DNA of 64,000 nucleotides, from assembly GCA_037044905.1 (NCBI GenBank), contig JBAOKB010000185.1, positions 124,001 through 188,000 on the forward strand, in the 5' to 3' direction. The DNA comes from Hortaea werneckii (lineage: Eukaryota; Ascomycota; Dothideomycetes; Mycosphaerellales; Teratosphaeriaceae). The notes beneath the pieces were generated by a model. It did not search any database, was not told the DNA's origin, and saw only the letters and a program-made list of their open reading frames with translations. Made by a program: the position numbers and the translations under genes. Shown piece by piece: positions 1 to 9,891 of this stretch. How positions within the stretch are numbered: the first letter of the stretch is position 1; each line of letters opens with the position of its first letter.

Positions 1-1885
1 TTCCCTCAACGTCTAAATGAGTACGTGATGTAAAGCCGGTACGGAGAGGACTGCTTAAAGGCGTAGCGTAAGCACTGAAACCGCTGATGGGTCTTGACAT
101 ATTGGGTTCGCTAGGGATTAAGTAAGTCTGCTTTGTGTCGCTCACACCATTCGGCCGGGCTGGTGAAAGCTTTGCACTAAGCTGGCCTTGAAGATGCTCA
201 GTGTGTGGCCACTTCAACTTCTCTGCAAAGTCTAGTAGACCTCTCAATTGCTGCTCCGGGTGCTTAGGCTGGATAAACGGCTCGAATTCTGGTTCTGTGT
301 CACCCTGCGACTCCTTGGCCGTGAGGAAGGTGACTGCTGAGAACGAGCTCATCCTGTTGGCCTTGTTGCTTCTCATTGGCTTGAGGGAGATGCTGACGTT
401 CTCCATGAAGATGCGTGCAAGCAGCAGGTCATACTTTAACTTCCGTGGCAGCCTTTGACGAGAAGTCAAGAGCGCATCTTTATCATCTTCCGTGTTGTCT
501 GATGCTAGTTCCAGGTCGCTCAGACGAATGAGGAGCTCCGCTGCCAGCATGACTTGTAATAAGAGCACGTCTCGCTCCCGGGGCAACTCAGGTGAATCCT
601 GTGGAGCATCTGCCCAGAGAAGCAGGCCAAGTTTGATCCGCCACTTAACTAAGCTGAAGTCCCACCACAGCCCTTCTTGCACCAGGACCTTTGTGAGAGC
701 CTCGATCTGAGTCCTCAAAGTGACGCTGCCGGTGCCTGCATCTGTAGTGCCGAGCTCAGAATCCAGGAAATGAGCGAAGAGGTCCTCTCCCATTTCCTCA
801 ACCTTCGACCTATTCCAGGTATCAGCTTCGCGTCGTCGGTCAGCGTAGATGGCGTCCAGCTCCGTGAGGCGATCAATTATATGCTCGAGATCTATCTCAC
901 GCAAGCCGAGTTGCTCCGGATCTTCTTCCAGCATTACACGCTTTGGTGAGAAATTGGCCGACTGTTCGCCATGAACTTTGCTGTCTGCAATCGGAAGCTG
1001 AAGGAACTGCTCGAAACCTGTTGTTCCGGGCAAAAGGCCTTGTGCACTCAGCATGGTGGGTACTTCCATGGGGAATAAAGCCCCACTCCTGCCGTTACCT
1101 GCCGTATTTGTCTTTCCATCACCAACAAGCTCCTCATCACTTTCTCTTGCTCTTCTCACACCCATTGTGCAAGCTTCAAAAGCTTCATGACCCACGTCCC
1201 GATGATCAGAAGCGTATCTCTTACTATGTTCCACATTACCGCCCCGAAACACGACCTGTGGTCTGTTCACGCCATGGCCTTGCTCTTCTACTACCCTAAA
1301 TAGAGGTGCCCCAACGAACATATCAATAACTTCCTTTTCGCTGAGCAACTGTCCATTGCCCTCGACAGGGCTTTCCATGCCTCCAGAGCTGACTGTGCCG
1401 ACATTACGCAGATTCTCTCGAGAGGAAGCCCGCATGCGTTGCTTCAAAAGGAAAGCACTGCTTTGTATTCCGCTCCTGCTCTCATTGTCGTTCCGTGGCC
1501 CCATGAGCTTGTCCAGCACTTCATCGTCGATATCCAAAGCTTGTATCTGTCTGCTCTGTCGCTTCGATGCAGCGTGTTGCTCGCTAGGTTTGGGCGGTGT
1601 TTTGGTTCTCCGTTGTGCGCGTGGCAGCCTTGCTGCTGCGCCTTGTGTCGATGCAGTGAAATTCGCTGTCTGTGTTCTGAGATGGTGGCTGGTCTTGCGG
1701 AAGAAATCTGATATGGCTTGTTTGCGACTGGTGGAGTTTCTCTGACTTGTGTCTGGCCAGGGTGCAGTTTGAGAGCGATTGGGTAATTTGACAGGCTGCT
1801 GATTGCTTCGTCCGGTCTCTGGTTCATCGTCTCCGACAAGAGCTCGAGACGGCTTTCTTCGTAGGTTGCCGACTTTGAAGGGCAT
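1..1885 (-). CDS. Conserved fungal hypothetical protein, 3' end cut by window edge
   Basis: Read on the minus strand, the frame from the ATG at 1885 is open without interruption for 628 codons to base 1, so the C-terminus lies outside the window. I do not recognise the family. The first 100 residues are basic and low in complexity (starts MPFKVGNLRRKPS), typical of a disordered N-terminus. A predicted helical, acidic region follows around residues 330-480, including LREIDLEHIIDRLTELDAIY, then EGLWWDFSLVKWRIKLGLLL, then a leucine-rich helix. This W- and L-rich core is the most conserved-looking part. There is no signal peptide, transmembrane segment or catalytic motif that I can see. The reading frame has no intron. 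The competing 149-codon minus-strand ORF at 1444-1893 is a shadow in another frame. It could be a scaffold or regulatory protein, but that is inference only. Confidence 0.7.
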   Translation of the reverse strand, partial: MPFKVGNLRRKPSRALVGDDEPETGRSNQQPVKLPNRSQTAPWPDTSQRNSTSRKQAISDFFRKTSHHLRTQTANFTASTQGAAARLPRAQRRTKTPPKPSEQHAASKRQSRQIQALDIDDEVLDKLMGPRNDNESRSGIQSSAFLLKQRMRASSRENLRNVGTVSSGGMESPVEGNGQLLSEKEVIDMFVGAPLFRVVEEQGHGVNRPQVVFRGGNVEHSKRYASDHRDVGHEAFEACTMGVRRARESDEELVGDGKTNTAGNGRSGALFPMEVPTMLSAQGLLPGTTGFEQFLQLPIADSKVHGEQSANFSPKRVMLEEDPEQLGLREIDLEHIIDRLTELDAIYADRRREADTWNRSKVEEMGEDLFAHFLDSELGTTDAGTGSVTLRTQIEALTKVLVQEGLWWDFSLVKWRIKLGLLLWADAPQDSPELPRERDVLLLQVMLAAELLIRLSDLELASDNTEDDKDALLTSRQRLPRKLKYDLLLARIFMENVSISLKPMRSNKANRMSSFSAVTFLTAKESQGDTEPEFEPFIQPKHPEQQLRGLLDFAEKLKWPHTEHLQGQLSAKLSPARPNGVSDTKQTYLIPSEPNMSRPISGFSAYATPLSSPLRTGFTSRTHLDVEG

Positions 1886-2336
1886 GGCGACAAGACTTTG
1901 GCTTGCTCAGACTAGAGGATTCATATGGCAAGAAGAATGGAGGGGAATATTTGAATGCTACACAGCATCACTTGAAAAGCAAGAAGATGAGATCAAGTAG
2001 ATCATGTCTTACCTACATACTTCCATTGGAAACCGACAAAGAGAAGAGATTTGCAGTACTTGACCCTTTCGTCACATTCAGTCGGCTGATGTGGCTACCC
2101 TAGTCAGATTGACAGTGTAGCCGGCGACATGGAACGGCAACTAATGGCAGCCTAGGTCATGATTCGATTGAAACCAGAGAGCCACGCGAAATGAAGGGAG
2201 TCGAGTTCCGGATGCTCGCCAATCTGAAACCGCGGGCAATCTGCGGATGAACTTTGCTCGGAAATTACGGCGCCAAGCGATGGCGATCACGTGGATTCCA
2301 AAACAGCCCTTGGTCAATTGCGTGAAGCTCCGGGCA
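1886..2336. other. Intergenic, between two minus-strand genes
   Basis: No coding frame with recognisable composition was found here. It must contain the promoter of the leftmost gene and the 3' end of the F-box gene. Nothing else is visible. Confidence 0.5.
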
Positions 2337-3380
2337 TCACATATTGGCATCGTCGTCAGCTGGCTGTTGAACGGATCTAGTCTGCGGCTGGACCTGGCGG
2401 CTCTTGTCCTTGAGCAACTCGCTCAACCATTCGCCATTATCATCACCATTCTTACGGGTCTTCTCCGCCCATGCCCATAGAGCGGGATCTAGAAAGTCGA
2501 CTGCAGGCATCTCGTTTATGGATATGTCCGTCTGCGAGCTCATGGACTCTTGCTGGCGCTGCACAGCATAATCAGCGAGTTTGAGGACGACGTCTGGATC
2601 GAAGACATTGTCAATGACGGCTTTACGCAGAATCTCAGTATCGAGATTTGGCTTAAAGCGAAGAAGCTGTGCTACAGCGTCAGAAGAACGTTCAGCAACA
2701 GCTTGCGTCAGACCAAGATAGACTGCTTCGCCATGGATCGGGCTAAGCGAAGGAAGATCTGGTTCTGTAACTGCCATCAAGGTGAGAAAGTCAACCTTGT
2801 CTCGTGTCCATGGACCGTGAAGTATTTTGAGTGGCGGTAGTAGTTTTGAGGAGGGTTGTTGCGCCTGCCACAAGGCAAGATAGTCTTCCGCTGATCGCGA
2901 CTGCTCTGATACATGTTTGTCTGCATCACTGAAAGATCTTTGCACCAGCCAAGACTTAAAAAAGTCCCATGTGAAGAACCTACAGCTGAGCAGGCGACAT
3001 GCTGCGGCTATGTCCGTGTCCTCTTCCACTTCAGTGCCCCTGTTTCCAAGCAAAGGGTGAAGCAATCTTGTTGTATGCGCAAGATATACGTGCTTGCTCG
3101 ACAGCTGAGACTGTAAGCTAGTGGAAGCAAGGGCTAGGTTGAGGTTGCCAGAAAAGTAGAAGATGGTTTGTAGAATCTCGGTGGGCAACTCTTCGACGAA
3201 CGCCAAGGTGCGAGTACGCCGCTTACGCTTTCGCGTTGAAGGGTAGCTCGCATCATCGGCTGCAGCCCAATGAGATGATGTGTTCAGGCGCGAAGCTTTA
3301 CGCTTCTTGCCTGCGTTCCACTTCTCATCCTTTGCAGCTGTTCGCTTACCACGGACGCGGATGGGAGTCAGAGATGGCAT
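2337..3380 (-). CDS. F-box domain protein
   Basis: Intronless 347-residue protein. The ATG at 3380 is used because the longer frame begins with a GTG. The N-terminus is strongly basic (runs such as GKKRKAS and RKRKRRTR, residues about 15-60) and could be a nuclear localisation signal. It is followed by an F-box-like segment at about residues 60-95 (LAFVEELPTEILQTIFYFS), with the usual L-P-x-E-I/L pattern. The remaining 250 residues are helical with short leucine-rich stretches and no clear repeat class. F-box proteins bind Skp1 and present substrates to SCF ubiquitin ligases. The substrate here cannot be inferred. Small F-box proteins with ankyrin-like or unclassified C-termini are abundant in Pezizomycotina. 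Confidence 0.75.
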   Translation of the reverse strand: MPSLTPIRVRGKRTAAKDEKWNAGKKRKASRLNTSSHWAAADDASYPSTRKRKRRTRTLAFVEELPTEILQTIFYFSGNLNLALASTSLQSQLSSKHVYLAHTTRLLHPLLGNRGTEVEEDTDIAAACRLLSCRFFTWDFFKSWLVQRSFSDADKHVSEQSRSAEDYLALWQAQQPSSKLLPPLKILHGPWTRDKVDFLTLMAVTEPDLPSLSPIHGEAVYLGLTQAVAERSSDAVAQLLRFKPNLDTEILRKAVIDNVFDPDVVLKLADYAVQRQQESMSSQTDISINEMPAVDFLDPALWAWAEKTRKNGDDNGEWLSELLKDKSRQVQPQTRSVQQPADDDANM

Positions 3381-4500
3381 TGCAGGCCTCACAGCGAAGT
3401 CAAGCTACGCCATTGTGTTCATTCCCACGTCGTGAATCGATCCTGCTTTGGCAGAGTTAGCAAAGGTCCACGGCATTGGTCTTTAAGCTCAAGCAGATTC
3501 CAATGTTCATGTCAGAGATCTTGGTAGGTATACTCTCACACCCAAAGGGTCAATTACTATCTAGTGCGTTTGTTGTGCATCATATGAAGAGTCAAGAGGA
3601 GATGGAGGTGAATGTGCATACCTTGGCAGTAGAAAGATTCAGGACAACTCAAGACATGGCGGCGCCAGCTCTGTATATGAGAGCAGGTATCCTATGTGCT
3701 TGTTAGCGGCTGCTCCGCAGAGAGATAGGGTACTCGATGGAAGAGGAAGGGCGGTTGGAGGAGTCAGAATATGTAAGAAGTAAAGATCAGACTGGCGCAG
3801 CCGTTATGAGAAACAGGCGTGAATCTCCGGTCTGCACCATCAGTCGCAAATTATATCATCTTATGATGTGACTGATGAGAAGTTTCGACACGTACCTGAG
3901 TATGTATGGACCGCAGCAGACTGCGCGGTCTATGAAGGAGGCAGACAAGTGAGGTGCAGCTGCGATAGAGAAAAGTTCGAAGCGGACTGCAAAAGTCGGA
4001 ATCGCGGTCACGAGTTCAGGCCAGTGACAGAAGTAGCGTTGTTGGCAGGCGAGGCGGTTGTGATGCGGTGAGTTGATGGAGGCTCAATCGAAACTTGATT
4101 GGAATCCATCTGCCGTTAGGGTAGATCCGCTGATTAGACGGCTACAGTATCCATGGATGGCGCAAAATGCCTCGTACGTCACGCAGTGTGCATCCCGAGT
4201 CGAAGTTTCAAAGCTGCGAACCTGCGGTCATGTTGACGGTACATCTTCTGCGTGTCAACTCACGTTGCCACCGTATCGCATCCAAACATAATAGGGCGTA
4301 GTGACGATATCCCAAGTCACGCGTGGTCATGGATCTTGTGCTGTAACGAGGCGATAATCACCTTCAAAGCACCTGCCGCATCCGTCCAGCGATAAGGCTC
4401 GTGAGCAACCCACCAAATCAAATCGCCGGCCTTAATCCCGAACACCGCCTGCACGAAGCGCAAAAGTATATACATTTCCCAAAGCCTTCCACCTCCGCCC
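3381..4500. other. Intergenic region, divergent promoters of F-box and MFS genes
   Basis: About 1.1 kb between two divergently transcribed genes. Short open frames occur on both strands but none has a domain or convincing composition. It holds the two promoters. I saw no repeats or RNA genes. Confidence 0.5.
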
Positions 4501-6390
4501 ATGCCACCCAGACCGTCCAGCGTAGAGCGGGCACGGCAGCGGCCTAGCATCTACCAGCGCCAGTCCTCCACCCTCCACTACCACACCTTCCCGACCGCAC
4601 CGCCGCGCAACCCAGGCCCGCAGCGGACGGAGAGCAGCAGGAGCATTCCTGGGAACGGCATGAAGCAGAATGGGACCACGCCAACGCCACGGCAGACTGA
4701 GGAAACGACACGACCGCACTCGGGGCACAGTAGAAGCGGATCGCGAGGGTCGGACGGACACCACCATGAGACGCCCTTACCAAAGCGGCAACTAGCCATC
4801 TTGGCTGTCATTGCCCTCGCCGAACAGACCGCTTTGAACAGCATATCCCCATACCTTCCGGAAATGGCCGCTTCCTTCCCCGAGGTCGACGAGGGTTCTG
4901 TAGGTCTCTACGTGGGCCTCATTGCTTCCGCGTTCGCGCTGGCACAGTTCACAACCAACTTCGCCTGGGGATGGCTCTCAGACCACATAGGACGGAAGCC
5001 GGTGGTGTTGACCGGTACCTTCCTCACGGCCTGCTGTTTCGTCGCGTTCGGCTTCTCCAGGACTTTGTGGCAGGCGATGTTGGCGCAGGCGCTGATGGGA
5101 CTGGTGAACGGGAATCAGGGCGTGATCAGTACATGTCTGGGCGAGATCACGGACCGCAGTAACCAGAGCAAGGCTTTCACTTATCTGCCAGTGATCTACG
5201 GGCTGGGAGGTATCACTGGGCCCATTGTGGGAGGCCTGCTGGTCATGCGTCACGATCCCTTACATCCAGACAGGCCGAATCCGTACCCCTACCTTCTGCC
5301 GAATTTATTTTCAGCTGGTGTATTATTGATCGATTTGACCGTCACCAGTATATTCCTGCGAGAATCATTGGAAGGTGCTGAGACGCTGCCACCACTCGGC
5401 AAGCGGATGGGTAATCTTTTCGCCTGGATCTGGCAGTTCACCTCCTCACACCGTCCCACCTACCTTCGACGCGCCAAGAACCTCGCCCGCGAGAGCCCAC
5501 ACTACCGTCATTCCAATGGCCATCCCACCGAGGAGTCCTCCCTGCTATCGCATTCCGATGTCTCCGATGTCTCCGATGATGATGAATCCGACACCCCGCA
5601 ACTCTTCCCTGACGCCCATCCAGGCGAGCACCTCTCAACCCGTGAGGTACTGAATCGGGACACCGTGCTCCTGCTCCTCACGTTCCTCATCTTTCAGCTT
5701 TCCAACATCAGCTATAACTCTCTCTACCCCATCTTTGCCCAGGCTCCACCACCCACCGGGCGCGACCTCAAACCCGAAGAGATCGGTATCTCCCTGTCTT
5801 TCGCGGGCGTCGTCACCATCCTCTTTCAAGTCGGTGTCTTTGGCCGTCTTAGAGAAAAGATAGGGAACCGGATCACTTACCGAGCCAGTCTGGCTGCCTT
5901 CGTTGTAGCTTTCCTCCTCATGCCATGGGTCGGATACAAAGATGGAAGTCACGCCGGCAATGGACCTCAAACTACTCACGGAAAGGTATGGCTGTGGTTC
6001 GAACTTGGTCTGGTCTTGATTGTGAAGACGGTAGCCGCAGTTGGCGGGCTCACCTCCGCGCTCTTGCTCATCACAAACTCGGCTCCTTCGCACCATGTGC
6101 TGGGGACGCTGAATGGTCTGGCGCAGACTCTGTCGGCCGCTGGGAGAGCAGTTGGCCCCTTCATCAGCGGCGCGCTGTTCTCTTTCGCAACACACGTCAA
6201 GCCGAAAGGCGAAGCACTAGCATTTGGTGTCTTCGGCGGCGTGGCTTTCCTTGGCTTTCTGATGACTCTAGGCATTAAGGGTGTCGAGTTGGAGTCTGAG
6301 GATTACCATGAGCAGAGCGGGGATGAAGAGGACGGCGAAGAGACAGAGAACGACCACGATTCAGAGCATGGCGATGTGCGACACCGGTGA
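4501..6390 (+). CDS. MFS transporter, YCR023C / zinc-induced-facilitator type
   Basis: Single-exon 629-residue membrane transporter. The N-terminal 95 residues are hydrophilic and basic. Membrane segments start at about residue 98 (LAILAVIALAEQ). The MFS loop 2-3 motif is present as GWLSDHIGRKPVV at about residue 157, and a TM4-5 motif region with LGEITDRSNQ follows. The central cytoplasmic loop is long and acidic (SDVSDVSDDDESD at about 355). The second six-helix half starts near residue 390. The C-terminus ends in an acidic tail (GDEEDGEETENDHD). This layout fits the fungal group related to yeast Ycr023c and plant ZIFL proteins, which act as proton antiporters on vacuolar or plasma membranes. 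The substrate cannot be read from the sequence. The start is the first ATG of the frame and no intron is needed. Confidence 0.9.
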   Translation: MPPRPSSVERARQRPSIYQRQSSTLHYHTFPTAPPRNPGPQRTESSRSIPGNGMKQNGTTPTPRQTEETTRPHSGHSRSGSRGSDGHHHETPLPKRQLAILAVIALAEQTALNSISPYLPEMAASFPEVDEGSVGLYVGLIASAFALAQFTTNFAWGWLSDHIGRKPVVLTGTFLTACCFVAFGFSRTLWQAMLAQALMGLVNGNQGVISTCLGEITDRSNQSKAFTYLPVIYGLGGITGPIVGGLLVMRHDPLHPDRPNPYPYLLPNLFSAGVLLIDLTVTSIFLRESLEGAETLPPLGKRMGNLFAWIWQFTSSHRPTYLRRAKNLARESPHYRHSNGHPTEESSLLSHSDVSDVSDDDESDTPQLFPDAHPGEHLSTREVLNRDTVLLLLTFLIFQLSNISYNSLYPIFAQAPPPTGRDLKPEEIGISLSFAGVVTILFQVGVFGRLREKIGNRITYRASLAAFVVAFLLMPWVGYKDGSHAGNGPQTTHGKVWLWFELGLVLIVKTVAAVGGLTSALLLITNSAPSHHVLGTLNGLAQTLSAAGRAVGPFISGALFSFATHVKPKGEALAFGVFGGVAFLGFLMTLGIKGVELESEDYHEQSGDEEDGEETENDHDSEHGDVRHR

Positions 6391-6602
6391 GGATGGCGCT
6401 TAGCTGTGTGTGCTGGCAGAGTTAGAAAAGTGTCTAGAGACGGGCAAAGCAGATATGCGAATGGCGCCGACATTGTGCAGTTACCTTAGCGATGGCGTTG
6501 TAGGGAATTTTAAGAAAAGCACCACTTTATAGAGTGACATAAATGTCATGTACATCCTGGATACCCCAATCAATAGAGAACCGCATTGCATGGCTGCCTA
6601 GT

Positions 6603-7919
6603 CTACAGCCTCGACCCCAAATCGTCGTCCCACACATCCTTGAGTTCCCGCTTGGGCGCCGTTTTAGGATGCGCGCCCCCGCCCTCTGATCTGGTACTCT
6701 TCCAACCCCAGGCCTCATCCTTCTCTGGCCCATTACTTCGACCGAGGAGAACATTAGCCATGTATTTTCCCGCAGTAGGGAGGAACTTATACGAATGGAA
6801 GCTGCCTCCTACCGCCAGGAACAAATTGCTGAGTCTGGGATCAGGATGTCGGTCGAGAAGCCAGTCCTGTGTCGGAGTCCGCGCGTCCCAGCAAAGACGC
6901 CAGTATGCTGCTTCCTTGCCGCGGGCGAAGGTGGGCATAACGCGGTCTACCATTGTCTGCTCAGTCTCTCGCTTGAGGCGGGAGGAAACAATGTGTTGAT
7001 CTTGCTCCAACGGGACTGAGATCCGGTGACCAGACTTCGTCGTAATGGTGTTGGTGAACGTATTAGAATTAGTGAATTTGAGGAGTTGGTTTTGCGCCGG
7101 TGGTGGGATCACCTCGCCATTCCCACCGTAAACGACAACAGGCATTTCAGAGAGTTGGGCCATCTCGGCGTCCGACATCCGGTAGTGTGCAACGGCGACA
7201 CCGGCGGCAGATGCTTGCTGTTCTATTCGATCCGTCGCCGCGATGTTAAGTCTGTCCTCTAGGGGTGACAAAAGGGAGCTTGTCCAAGCTCCAGTAGAGA
7301 CCAGGATCTTGTCAGCAGAGAGGTGGCGTTTATTTGACAACTCAACGCTGTCAACTCCAGTCTCGTTCAAATGAAATTGAGCGACTTCCCCGACAGCATA
7401 ATTTACCCCTCGACCGACTGAGGCTCGCATCAAAGCAGAAGTAGCGGCAGCAGCATCACACCAACCAGCTTCTGGATTCCAATAAGCGTCTTTGAATCCC
7501 TTGGTCTCGGTCCCCTCTAGAATGCCTTTCCATCGCTGATTCAGCTCACTCAACTTCACATCCTCCGAAGGATCATGGTTCCTATCTCTGAAGACTTTCC
7601 GTATACGCTCAGCAAGGTCGCTCCCTTCCTCATCGAGCATGACCCAGCCGGTGCGGTAGTAAAAGTCCTTGAGCTCCGGCCAGGTAGCCCAAGCATCTAG
7701 GGCTTCGTAGGCCAAGTCACAGTAGAAAGGGCTGGAGTAGTCTGCCCGGATGATCTTGTTGATATCATTGCTTGCGGCTGGTTCAGGTGGTGAGGGTGTG
7801 CGGTCTAGGACTGTTATTCTTGATGGATCCTTGTATTCGAGTGACAGGTGATAGGCGGTTGAGGTGCCGAATATCCCGGCACCAATGAGGAGAATGCTGG
7901 GCTCTGAGTTTTGCTCCAT
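6603..7919 (-). CDS. FAD-dependent oxidase, amadoriase / fructosyl amino acid oxidase-like, peroxisomal
   Basis: 438-residue flavoenzyme of the DAO/MSOX fold. The FAD dinucleotide-binding motif is at the N-terminus (ILLIGAGIFGTSTAYHL, residues about 8-24). In the C-terminal half, RLCWDARTPTQDWLLDRHP resembles the family segment whose cysteine binds FAD covalently in sarcosine and fructosyl amino acid oxidases. It is followed by VGGSFHSYKFLP, a conserved FAD-contact motif of amadoriases. The last three residues are SRL, a type 1 peroxisomal targeting signal, consistent with an H2O2-producing oxidase. The family oxidises secondary amines such as fructosyl amino acids. Exact substrate is unknown and it could be a sarcosine or saccharopine oxidase relative. 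The start is the ATG at 7919, because the upstream extension starts with TTG. It is convergent with the MFS gene, separated by 212 bases. Confidence 0.86.
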   Translation of the reverse strand: MEQNSEPSILLIGAGIFGTSTAYHLSLEYKDPSRITVLDRTPSPPEPAASNDINKIIRADYSSPFYCDLAYEALDAWATWPELKDFYYRTGWVMLDEEGSDLAERIRKVFRDRNHDPSEDVKLSELNQRWKGILEGTETKGFKDAYWNPEAGWCDAAAATSALMRASVGRGVNYAVGEVAQFHLNETGVDSVELSNKRHLSADKILVSTGAWTSSLLSPLEDRLNIAATDRIEQQASAAGVAVAHYRMSDAEMAQLSEMPVVVYGGNGEVIPPPAQNQLLKFTNSNTFTNTITTKSGHRISVPLEQDQHIVSSRLKRETEQTMVDRVMPTFARGKEAAYWRLCWDARTPTQDWLLDRHPDPRLSNLFLAVGGSFHSYKFLPTAGKYMANVLLGRSNGPEKDEAWGWKSTRSEGGGAHPKTAPKRELKDVWDDDLGSRL

Positions 7920-8197
7920 CGCTATATTGCAACGACGAAGTGACAACGACTTCAATGAATGTTTCTTCTATATACTGGTGAGTACCTTCAGACAGATGTC
8001 CGCAGCAGATAGGCAGACATAAGCACGTGGGTCCGTATGCACAATGACGCAAAATCCCAATGATGTATCCTCGTTGATTGGGACATTGATGGTATATCTT
8101 CAGCCTATTTATTCAATCTGACAGAAGTATCTACAACGGTCCTACAAGCTACGTCCTATGAAGCAGGCGGGACAATACAAGCCCTCTCCTACGGCTC

Positions 8198-9266
8198 TTA
8201 TAGCGTGAAACTTGAACCAACAAAGGATGGCACAAGCCTCCCAGGCATTTGGGCCTGAATTTCAAATTTAGCACGCCATCCTGTGCAATGACCGGCAAGG
8301 AAGAGCTTTGCATCCAAAGCCCTGAGATCGGTTGTCGTGTTTTTGATGACATCGGGTTCGGCGTCGCCCAAATGGAAACCACCCATGACTGCATAAAGAG
8401 GCGTACCATCGCCGAGCTCGACGGCGTGCTTTGCAGCATTCACAACACCGGCGTGGCTACAGCCCGTAAACATTACGATTCCCTTGCCTGGGACGTTCAG
8501 CAGGGTGCGTGGAATCGGAAAACAGGTATTTGCATGACCTACCTTTGAGCTTGCACATCACCAAGCGTTCGTCTCGGATAAGCGTATCTTCCTCCCACGC
8601 ATCTCGGCTAGCGATATACCTGATACCCTTACGAAGGCCTGTTTCGTAAGGCGTCACACGAGGAATTTCGCCCGATATCAGAAATGAGCCGTCAAGGATG
8701 GTATGGGCTTGATCGTTCTTCTGCACTTTGCCACCGACGCCTGCAACTTCATCAAAAGTAGGATCGGCCTCCAAAGAGACCGGTTCCATGGCCATGATGC
8801 CTCGATAGTCAGGTCGATCCGGGTGCAGGTCAACATTGACAGGCTCCCCTTGCTGTTTGGCTTCATTGATCATCTTGACGGCCTTGAGCATTCCCCCAGA
8901 ATGGTCTCTGTCCCAGTGGGAGAGATGAATAGTTTCTATCCTCCCGATATCAGCTTGCAGGCGCTTAGCATTCCGCTCCCATGCCGATTCCTCAGGACCA
9001 GTGTCGAAGAGCATGGTGCGATGCTGGTCGCCTTTAATAGCTGTGATCATCAGAGATAGGCCATGAGCAGAACAGCAAATGCCGTCCATTCTTAACTCCC
9101 TATTAGCTGCCCCGCGCGTGCCACGGATTGATGCTCCATTGACGCCCATATCTTTCAGTGAGCCATATTGCTGAACAGCTTCATTGGGACATGGTGAGAC
9201 CGGATCCAACTCGTTGTCAATGATGACTTTGATCTCAAGAGAGTCGAGCTCTACCAAGTCAGCCAT
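8198..9266 (-). CDS. Metallo-beta-lactamase-fold hydrolase, MJ0301-like subgroup
   Basis: Two exons on the minus strand, 9266-8543 and 8487-8198, joined across a 55-base GT-AG intron (8488-8542). The spliced protein has 337 residues. The metal-binding loop is at residues 114-125 (HLSHWDRDHSGG). The second site lies just after the intron (MFTGCSHAGVVNA), then GGFHLGD and AGHCTGW, which supply further metal ligands. This order fits the single-domain metallo-beta-lactamase group annotated in prokaryotes as dihydropterin ribofuranosyl aminobenzene phosphate synthase-like. The fungal members have no established function. At the position of the second histidine of HxHxDH the sequence reads aspartate. 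The ATG at 9266 is chosen because the longer frame starts with GTG. It lies upstream of the amadoriase-like gene on the same strand, 278 bases away. Confidence 0.85.
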
Positions 9267-9891
9267 GATGCCTTCACGTGTAATTACGATCCTGTGCACC
9301 CGTATGAGGCTTGCTAATCTGGTATGTCTCTACCGCGATGGTCTCCGTAATCAAATGATATCGAGATCAATGCTACAAGCGAGTTGATATAGTGACTGAA
9401 GTGACGTGAGAAGTGATCGGGATGGCCTTCTCCGCAATCGTGTCCCCTCGTTTCCGCTTCCGCCTGTGCTTCCCGAAGTTTGCGAGGAAAGCCAGAAGTC
9501 TAGTTGCACAACGTGAGATCTTCCCTACAGCAACGGCATTTGATCTGGCCTGACATGAATCCAGTCGACTGCTCCAAAAACGCTGGGTTATCAATCTCTT
9601 TATCAATCCCGCAAACAATGTCGTCTTTCATAAGCCTTGTACAGAGACGGCACAAGAGCAGCAGCCGGTGCTCGGATTCGCGAACCACCGAGATGCAATG
9701 ACGCGCGGAGCAACACGATCTCGTCATCAACTGTGGCCAGGTCCGTCTCCCGCATAGGCTGACATCCAATTGCGTTTACATTTACTGTATCCGTAGACTC
9801 CGTAGGCTGCCAAATAACGACATCGCTCCCTCTCCCTCTACCTCCTCTCTTCTTCCTACCCTCCATCCTCTGATCTGCCTGCCATATCACG
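9267..9891. promoter_or_regulatory. Divergent promoter region with a pyrimidine tract before the FAS1 gene
   Basis: 625 bases between the divergent metallo-beta-lactamase-fold and FAS1 genes. A nearly uninterrupted C/T tract occupies 9824-9871, ending about 20 bases before the FAS1 ATG. Pyrimidine-rich leaders are common directly upstream of highly expressed fungal genes. I saw no coding sequence. Confidence 0.45.
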
